Below, piece after piece: positions 4,899 to 9,839 of a stretch of 9,839 nt of DNA (its first letter is position 1; the number at the start of each line of letters is the position of its first letter). A program made the translations under genes and the position numbers. The notes beneath the pieces were generated by a model that was not told where the DNA came from, did no database searches, and saw only the letters and a list, made by a program, of their open reading frames with translations. The DNA comes from Alphaproteobacteria bacterium (lineage in GTDB: Bacteria > Pseudomonadota > Alphaproteobacteria > Rickettsiales > SXRF01), in assembly GCA_020050695.1 (NCBI GenBank), contig JAGVKI010000127.1, positions 1 through 9,839 on the forward strand. The letters are read 5' to 3'.

Positions 4899-5933
4899 AT
4901 GGCAAAATGTATCAGTATTTTTTCCGGTGCTGGCGGCCTAGATATTGGTGCACTTAATGCAGGTGCTGAGATTATAGCATGTGTAGAAAATGATCATGAC
5001 GCAGCAGAAACATTGCGCTTGAATCAGGGACACCTGAAAGCAGATATTTTTGAAAAAAATATTCAGGATATCAATTTCACTCAATGGGCCAGTATCAAAG
5101 ACTCTATATTGATCGGAGGCCCTCCGTGTCAGCCATTCTCAAAAAATGGTTACTGGGTAAAGAATGACAACCGTCTTATTCAAGATGATCCTCGTAATCT
5201 GTTAGGGCAATTTTTACGCGCTGTATCGGAAATGAGGCCGAAAGGTTTCCTCTTCGAGAATGTTGAGAGTATTTTGCATCCAACAAATAAAGATGAGTTT
5301 TTGCGTTTTATAGAAAATGCAGAAGCACTTGGATATAGGTGCACCCAGTTCAAGACGAATGCTGCAGATTTTGGCGTCCCTCAGCAGCGTAAGCGTGTTT
5401 TCGTATTTGGAGTAAGAAATGTAAAAAGGCCTATAATTGCTCCCACTGCAACACATTCAGACCATAGTAAAAAGGGATTTAATGATAGTTTGCCTAATTA
5501 TCTAGGCGTAGGCGACTTCATTAAAAAATTTGATAAACCCAAGTATGCGGAGCCGTCCGAAGACCCAAGCAAAGGCACCTATTTCTATGAATTAACACAT
5601 GTGCCTGCCGGAAGGAATTACATCGCACTGTCAAAGCTGCCTGAATACAACGGAAGAACATTCAGAACGGGGGGGAGGTTTTGGAATTTCCTGCATAAAT
5701 TGCATCCCGATCAGCCTTCCATTACGATTGCTGCGCAGCCGGGACCATGGGTTGGGCCTTTCCACTGGACGAATAGAAGACTTCGGGTTCCAGAAACTGC
5801 CGCGATACAAACCTTTCCAGAGGGATATAAGTTTGCCGGGAATAGGCGCTCCATTCAGAAGCAAATTGGTAATGCCGTCCCTTGTCTATTGGCAGAAAAA
5901 ATGGTGAGGCATTTGCTGGAGCAGGCCCTATGA
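4899..5933 (+). CDS. DNA (cytosine-5) methyltransferase
   Basis: This enzyme transfers a methyl group from S-adenosylmethionine to C5 of cytosine in a specific target, protecting DNA from the neighbouring nuclease. All main motifs of the Dcm/M.HhaI family are present in the 344 residues: motif I FSGAGGLDIG (8-17), motif IV GGPPCQPFS with catalytic Cys77, motif VI FENVES (about 118-123), motif VIII QQRKRVFVFG (about 161-170), and motifs IX-X RLRVPETAAIQTFP to QIGNAVP near the C-terminus. The target-recognition region lies between VIII and IX (about 175-290) and includes GPWVGPFHW. The start at 4899 is preferred because AAAGGTG lies just upstream and motif I then falls at the usual distance; 4860 is an in-frame alternative overlapping the previous gene. 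The stop overlaps the next ATG (ATGA). The recognition sequence cannot be deduced from the sequence. Confidence 0.95.
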   Translation: MAKCISIFSGAGGLDIGALNAGAEIIACVENDHDAAETLRLNQGHLKADIFEKNIQDINFTQWASIKDSILIGGPPCQPFSKNGYWVKNDNRLIQDDPRNLLGQFLRAVSEMRPKGFLFENVESILHPTNKDEFLRFIENAEALGYRCTQFKTNAADFGVPQQRKRVFVFGVRNVKRPIIAPTATHSDHSKKGFNDSLPNYLGVGDFIKKFDKPKYAEPSEDPSKGTYFYELTHVPAGRNYIALSKLPEYNGRTFRTGGRFWNFLHKLHPDQPSITIAAQPGPWVGPFHWTNRRLRVPETAAIQTFPEGYKFAGNRRSIQKQIGNAVPCLLAEKMVRHLLEQAL

Positions 5934-6934
5934 ACATATTCTACCACCTGCTAAGAGATTCACTTCGCAACTATAGCGAAAATGTTCATTTTAGAGGTAA
6001 AACAAACCCCATTGAAGTGCAGTTAAATGGGATTAATTACTCTGTTCACATTTCAGACATACATTTTGCAAATCGGCAGAATCCTGAAGAGTATAGAATA
6101 CAAATAACGCCTCAAGAATTAGATTTGCATCGTCAAAAGCAAGCGCAGGGGTACCGTGTCGCTTTCATAGGGGCTTTCCCAAGCGGAAAAGTATTCGTAG
6201 GATGGGAACCATTTTACGTGCTTTCCATGCAAGCCTCTCAGAGGTTTTCTGTGTATTGTCGTCAATGGCAAGAAACGAATGCATTGTCTGGCAACGCTTC
6301 TACGTACACATCGCGATCAAGTATTTTAGGGCGAAATACAACCGCTATCGCGCTGCCCGCAGAGGCCTTAGGATTTTATTTAGAAAATATTGAGGCGTTC
6401 CATTCTGTTAATTCAGAAGAAGTAATCTCTGGCATTGTAACTCAGCATCAAGAGGCAACAACGACACAAACAGACAACATACAGGAAACATTTGAGATAG
6501 AAAATAGTACGGGAGAAAGAGAGCGCTTTACTGTAACGCGTACAGCTTATCTTCGCGATCCACGGTTCAAAAAACATGTTTTGGCTGCCTACAATCGAAC
6601 ATGTTGCATCTGTAACCGGCAGCTTGCTATTGTACAGGCCGCACATATTATCCCACATTCTGAATCAGACAGTCCCAATACAGTAAAGAATGGCCTTGCA
6701 TTATGTATAGAGCATCATCGTCTCTACGATGATGCTTTGCTGCTGCCGGGGCCCAATAGACGTCTAGTCTTTAATGAGGAGAGAGCGGAATATTTACGCC
6801 AAACAAAACAACAGAGAGGTCTCGATGAGGTTGCAGCAAAGCACGGGCAGGAATTCAGCGTTCCAGACCTTCCAGAGTGTCATCCCTCCGATGAATACCT
6901 ACAGCGAGGACTGGAGATTAGACTGGGACAGTGA
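5930..6934 (+). CDS. HNH endonuclease, probable restriction enzyme of the locus
   Basis: This 334-residue protein is translationally coupled to the methyltransferase by ATGA, with GGAG shortly upstream. Its C-terminal third holds an HNH (beta-beta-alpha metal) nuclease. CCIC at 225-228 is the first zinc pair. AAHIIPHSE follows with His239 as the general base candidate, then NGLALCIEHHRLYDD (254-268) with Asn254, Cys259 and His262/263. This is the classic layout of HNH restriction enzymes. The N-terminal part (about 1-160; EVQLNGINYSVHISDIHF, then GYRVAFIGAFPSGKVFVGWEP) is probably the sequence-specific DNA-binding part, but I do not recognise its fold. A Thr/Gln-rich linker (about 180-195) joins the two parts. 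Operon position between two methyltransferases strongly suggests a Type II enzyme; an m5C-dependent (Type IV) nuclease is less likely given the cognate methylase upstream. Confidence 0.88.
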   Translation: MNIFYHLLRDSLRNYSENVHFRGKTNPIEVQLNGINYSVHISDIHFANRQNPEEYRIQITPQELDLHRQKQAQGYRVAFIGAFPSGKVFVGWEPFYVLSMQASQRFSVYCRQWQETNALSGNASTYTSRSSILGRNTTAIALPAEALGFYLENIEAFHSVNSEEVISGIVTQHQEATTTQTDNIQETFEIENSTGERERFTVTRTAYLRDPRFKKHVLAAYNRTCCICNRQLAIVQAAHIIPHSESDSPNTVKNGLALCIEHHRLYDDALLLPGPNRRLVFNEERAEYLRQTKQQRGLDEVAAKHGQEFSVPDLPECHPSDEYLQRGLEIRLGQ

Positions 6935-8273
6935 TCTATCCGTTCTATTAAAGAACGCAGAAGAAGCGGAGCAAGGCCTATCCTACCTTTCACCTTGCGG
7001 CTCTGAAGCCGCGCGTAAAGAACTCGGCTCCTATTATACACCTGCCGACGTGTCGTTATTTTTTTGGACAGAGTTCCTCAGGCTGACTCACATACATGAC
7101 TATAATGATATTGAAATTTTCTGGCACAGACATCATTTCGTAGAGCCATCTGCGGGCGCGGGTGCACTCATTTTTGCATTATTCAAAAAGGGAGTGGAAA
7201 TAGGTCTTAGCCCACAGCAGATAGCCTGCATTCATTTAACTGTTATCGACATTAATGCTGTCGCGCTTGATTTCATTCGTGAACAAATCTCATGGCTAGA
7301 GAACCGCTGGAGTATTGTTTTCTCTAATATAAACTATGAGTGCAATGACTTCAGACGCCATAAATTAACAGAATCCTCCCGCGCCCTATTATTTTTTGGA
7401 AACCCGCCTTTTGTTTCTAATCCACGCGGCAGCAAATGGAGAAACCTGTTTGCTGATTTTCTAGAGCGGTCCATTTCGCAAGGCAAGAAGGATGGGCATT
7501 GTCATTTTATCCTCCCTGTTTCGATCGCGTTTAGCCGTGATTACGCCAAGCTGCGTCAGCAGATGCGTGGACTCGGTAAAAGCATTGCTATTTCAAGCTT
7601 TGACAATATCCCTGACACATTATTTCCAAGCGGCAAACCAGAGCACACGAATACCAACAAAGCGAATAGCCAACGATGCTGCATCCTGACTATCTTTCCT
7701 ACCAATAAGGCCAAAATCCTATCGACGCGTATGCATAGGTGGGGGAAAAACCAGCGCCAACAACTGCTATCCTCACCGCCACATTATTATGATATTAGTG
7801 ATTATGATTTTGACGACCAATTTCCAAGGCCTGAGAATGAGGCGATTCTTAGGTATTTAGATAATACGAATGCTGCAAAAAGATTTGCCAGCTTAATATG
7901 CAAAGGTGGGAAGCATAAACTTTATGTTGCTTCTGTTGCCCGTAATTTCATCGGTTTCCGGGAAGAGGCATCTTCGGGAGTGCATTGCTTAGCCTTTGAT
8001 AATAAGGAGTCGATGATTCTCGGCCTACTTATTTTGTCTTCAGATGTATTCTTAAATTATTGGCGTAGCGTGGGAGATGGCTTTCATGTAACCAGCGCGA
8101 ATATTATGGATTTCCCACTTCATACAAATTTCATGAATTTAATTACCAATGAAATTCCTATGGGAAATCGTATGTGGAAGAATAGGAAGCAGTTTGTGAA
8201 AACAAAAAAGCACCCTAAAGGTCTCACAACATCTTATGATTTTAGCACGGCTGCATTGAGGCTATGCCCATAA
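6891..8273 (+). CDS. N6-adenine-type (gamma-order) DNA methyltransferase
   Basis: This probable amino-methyltransferase modifies adenine N6 (or, less likely, cytosine N4). From ATG 6891 the protein has 460 residues. GSYYTPADVSLFF (46-58) is the 'YYTP' segment preceding motif I. FVEPSAGAGAL (83-93) is motif I, the SAM site. VIDINAVAL (118-126) holds the motif II acid. FFGNPPFV (168-175) is catalytic motif IV. The target-recognition part is C-terminal (about 300-460). The start is uncertain: 6825 has a better ribosome binding site (AGAGAGG at 6813-6819) and adds 22 residues, but 6891 gives a typical N-terminus and overlaps the HNH gene by only 44 bases. A locus with both a C5-cytosine and an N6-adenine methylase usually means an asymmetric target whose strands need different enzymes, or two specificities. 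The final residues are lysine-rich. Confidence 0.88.
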   Translation: MNTYSEDWRLDWDSDLSVLLKNAEEAEQGLSYLSPCGSEAARKELGSYYTPADVSLFFWTEFLRLTHIHDYNDIEIFWHRHHFVEPSAGAGALIFALFKKGVEIGLSPQQIACIHLTVIDINAVALDFIREQISWLENRWSIVFSNINYECNDFRRHKLTESSRALLFFGNPPFVSNPRGSKWRNLFADFLERSISQGKKDGHCHFILPVSIAFSRDYAKLRQQMRGLGKSIAISSFDNIPDTLFPSGKPEHTNTNKANSQRCCILTIFPTNKAKILSTRMHRWGKNQRQQLLSSPPHYYDISDYDFDDQFPRPENEAILRYLDNTNAAKRFASLICKGGKHKLYVASVARNFIGFREEASSGVHCLAFDNKESMILGLLILSSDVFLNYWRSVGDGFHVTSANIMDFPLHTNFMNLITNEIPMGNRMWKNRKQFVKTKKHPKGLTTSYDFSTAALRLCP

Positions 8274-8375
8274 CACATTAGTGAGAGCGCGATGGTTGTC
8301 GGTTGCCCCCCCTTGAGGCTACAACTCCTTCTAGTATCAGACATGTGCGAAGACGGTATGAAAGCAATCCCGGAT
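8274..8375. other. Convergent intergenic gap, no clear terminator
   Basis: About 100 bases separate the two converging operons. I find no stem followed by a T-run on either strand, so transcription ends are not visible. A C-run occurs at about 8306-8311. Nothing else is supported here. Confidence 0.4.
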
Positions 8376-9302
8376 TTACAAAACGCCCTCATACAAGGAT
8401 GGGTCTTTTGCCAATTGCTCCTGCTCCCATTCTTTGTAGGTTTTGCTGGAGTCTTTAAGTTTCCACTCAGTCGTCCCGTTAGTAGATCGTCCGGCAACTA
8501 CAGAACCTGCAGCACTGGGACTAGTGAAAGCATAGCTTTGCGTAAATATACGATGACTGCCCTCAGAAACCAGGATGCCCTGAGCAACTAATTCTGCGTA
8601 CAGCTTGTTATAATGGACTTTGGGTGATGTATCGCCAACCCATTCCGCCCGTGCCTTCGATCCCACTTCAACTACAAAGTGGCTATCTTCAATATGCGCC
8701 GTCGCATTAATTCCAAGCCTAGAGGAACTCAGTGTAAAAATGGGTTTATCCGCTGTATTCTCTGCCTTCTGCGCAACATTTGCGCCGCGCGTGCTTTCAA
8801 GGAAGAAATCGAATTTCAGCGCGGGCAGAACCAGATAGATATTCTCCAGGAAATCTTCCATGTGCGCTAAGGCCGCTTCGCTCAGCGATGGTAGCGTCGG
8901 TGCTGTGCCGTTCTCCAGTGCGATTTTATTCACTTGCTTGGCCTTTTCGATCAGGCGGCTTTCTAAATATCGTGCATGTGCCTTATTAAGCTGGTCGCCG
9001 CTCGAGGTGATAAAGATAGCGGTAGACCACCATTCTTTCTTGGCATCATGGTTTTTGATGCGCTGGCTAATATCATCACCCTCGCCAATATAAAGCAGCG
9101 CGCCGGTTTCGCTTTCGCCTATCAGCAGATACACGCCGGGGCGCGAGGCCTCGGGACGCTTGAGCGCTTCCCGTAATTGTGTCCGACTGGACAGCAACAC
9201 ATGCCCTGACCACTGGAATGGCACAGTAGCAGTGAGCATACCATCAGGGTCACCATCAACAAAGAAAAGTTCCAAGGAGCGAGGTTTCTTTAGTTTATTC
9301 AT
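8376..9302 (-). CDS. GIY-YIG nuclease-domain protein with C-terminal DUF4357
   Basis: The 308-residue product begins at ATG 9302, preceded by GAGG with six-base spacing; the longer in-frame extension to 9446 lies inside the upstream gene and lacks family sequence. The GIY-YIG domain spans about residues 54-125: GVYLLIG (56-62), LLYIGEG with Tyr71-Ile-Gly, the conserved Arg81 of SQRIKNH, and Glu114 in YLESRL as the metal-binding acid. All catalytic positions are thus present. A middle segment (about 130-200) is helical. The C-terminus is DUF4357, with HFVVEVGSKARAEW and FTSPSAAGSVVAGRSTNGTTEWK; the 'SPSAAA..V.G.S.NG...WK' signature is characteristic. DUF4357 is thought to mediate nucleic-acid or partner binding and often accompanies GIY-YIG domains in defence-type genes. 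It starts one base after the stop of the upstream gene (TAGGATG), so the two are one operon. Confidence 0.9.
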   Translation of the reverse strand: MNKLKKPRSLELFFVDGDPDGMLTATVPFQWSGHVLLSSRTQLREALKRPEASRPGVYLLIGESETGALLYIGEGDDISQRIKNHDAKKEWWSTAIFITSSGDQLNKAHARYLESRLIEKAKQVNKIALENGTAPTLPSLSEAALAHMEDFLENIYLVLPALKFDFFLESTRGANVAQKAENTADKPIFTLSSSRLGINATAHIEDSHFVVEVGSKARAEWVGDTSPKVHYNKLYAELVAQGILVSEGSHRIFTQSYAFTSPSAAGSVVAGRSTNGTTEWKLKDSSKTYKEWEQEQLAKDPSLYEGVL

Positions 9303-9303
9303 C

Positions 9304-9839
9304 CTATGCCTCTTCTTTTGTCGCTGTTCGTTTACGGGTTGATGCTCGACGCGCAGACCTTGCTGCCGTGACTGGCTGAGACACATCCAATACAAAGATG
9401 CGGGTAGATTCCGAAATCTTACCTGCATATTGGTTATGCAGAGCATTCTCTAATTCTTGCGCTGTCTGTAATGCTGGCTCTCCTGGTAACAGGGGAGGAT
9501 TTTTGCCCGAAACACGACCGAACCAGAGCGCCAGATAAATACCTCTACCCTGTGCGCGGTATTCTCCGGCGTAGTTCTGCAGCTGCCCTGCTGCCGCTGT
9601 CCACAACTCTGGATGCCATTGCCCCTTCACCTCTACCGGTAAATTCATTTCCCCAAAGGCATTCAGGAAGTCACATCGCGTATTATGCGGCATGGTGCTT
9701 TCCGTGTAGCAGCGAACTTTGAATTTTTGTAAATGTGGTTCGAGATGCTCTACAACGCGGTCTCGGCAGTAGTTTTCGCCGCGAGGTGCGCCGTTCTCCC
9801 AAAATGCTTGCACCCCATTAGTCGTTCCATCGCGTAAAC
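9304..9839 (-). CDS. C-terminal part of a larger protein with PD-(D/E)XK-like nuclease core, 5' end cut by window
   Basis: The frame is open through the GTG at 9813 to the window edge, adding LRDGTTNG before it, so this is the last 175 or so residues of a longer protein rather than a short GTG-started one. The visible part reads FWENGAPRGENYCRDRVVEHL, then MPHNTRCDFLNAFGEMNLPVEVKGQWH, then AAGQLQNYA, then YLALWFGRVSGK, and closes with RIFVLDVSQP and a basic Ala/Arg/Lys tail. The Asp in RCDF, the Glu-x-Lys in VEVKGQ and a downstream Gln in QLQNY follow the PD-(D/E)XK pattern (D, then ExK on the next strand, then Q in a helix). The Trp/Tyr-rich QWHPELW is unusual. I infer a nuclease effector at the C-terminus of a multi-domain protein whose sensor or ATPase part lies beyond 9839. 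No named family is claimed. Confidence 0.75.
   Translation of the reverse strand, partial: LRDGTTNGVQAFWENGAPRGENYCRDRVVEHLEPHLQKFKVRCYTESTMPHNTRCDFLNAFGEMNLPVEVKGQWHPELWTAAAGQLQNYAGEYRAQGRGIYLALWFGRVSGKNPPLLPGEPALQTAQELENALHNQYAGKISESTRIFVLDVSQPVTAARSARRASTRKRTATKEEA

Noticed and set aside
8292..8591. 99-codon + strand frame after the adenine methyltransferase, with a hydrophobic stretch
   Set aside because: It lies mostly opposite the DUF4357 coding region, which is much better supported; the hydrophobicity follows from the antisense strand.
9304..9446. N-terminal extension of the GIY-YIG protein to an upstream Met
   Set aside because: It would lie entirely within the upstream gene in another frame; the ATG at 9302 has a good Shine-Dalgarno and tight TAGGATG coupling.
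1..9839. tRNA genes, rRNA, CRISPR arrays, insertion-sequence transposases
   Set aside because: No cloverleaf, regularly spaced direct repeats or transposase-like protein was seen on either strand.

Overview
The window looks like the integrase-to-cargo part of a small integrative element in a Proteobacterium. An alphaproteobacterial host is my best guess: the core genes are GC-rich and the DUF3768 family is common in Alphaproteobacteria. No rRNA, tRNA, CRISPR array or chromosomal housekeeping gene is visible, and neither element end (att site) can be located.

Region 1 (1-3895, + strand, GC-rich) is the element's core. It holds the C-terminal half of a tyrosine integrase, an unknown gene overlapping it, a regulatory intergenic region with two strong inverted repeats, a small AlpA/excisionase-like protein, a short primase N-terminal-type protein, and a large Toprim + DUF3987 primase/helicase-type replication protein. 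The last three genes overlap one another by 14 bases and look like one translated unit.

Region 2 (3896-4067) has no gene but carries what I read as a lambda-type cos (packaging) site: a cosQ-like GGGTCCTTCCCG, a cosN-like CGCGGGATTTCGCTAG, then CGTTTC repeats like terminase-binding R sites. No terminase or capsid gene is present here. The order int, AlpA-like regulator, primase/replication gene, cos is that of Gram-negative phage-inducible chromosomal islands, which are packaged by a helper phage. This is the most exciting reading of the window.

Region 3 (4068-8273) is AT-richer cargo. A DUF3768 gene lies on the - strand. A + strand operon follows: a ribbon-helix-helix regulator preceded by a 37-base perfect palindrome, a C5-cytosine methyltransferase, an HNH restriction-type endonuclease and an N6-adenine-type methyltransferase. 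This is a complete restriction-modification locus with two methyltransferases of different chemistry.

Region 4 (8376-9839, - strand) is a second cargo operon, convergent with the first: the C-terminal part of a larger protein with a PD-(D/E)XK-like nuclease core, running off the window edge, followed one base later by a GIY-YIG + DUF4357 protein. It is a plausible two-nuclease defence cassette that I cannot match to a named system.

Taken together, the core replicates, excises and probably packages the element, while the cargo probably protects the host, and the element's niche, against competing phages.
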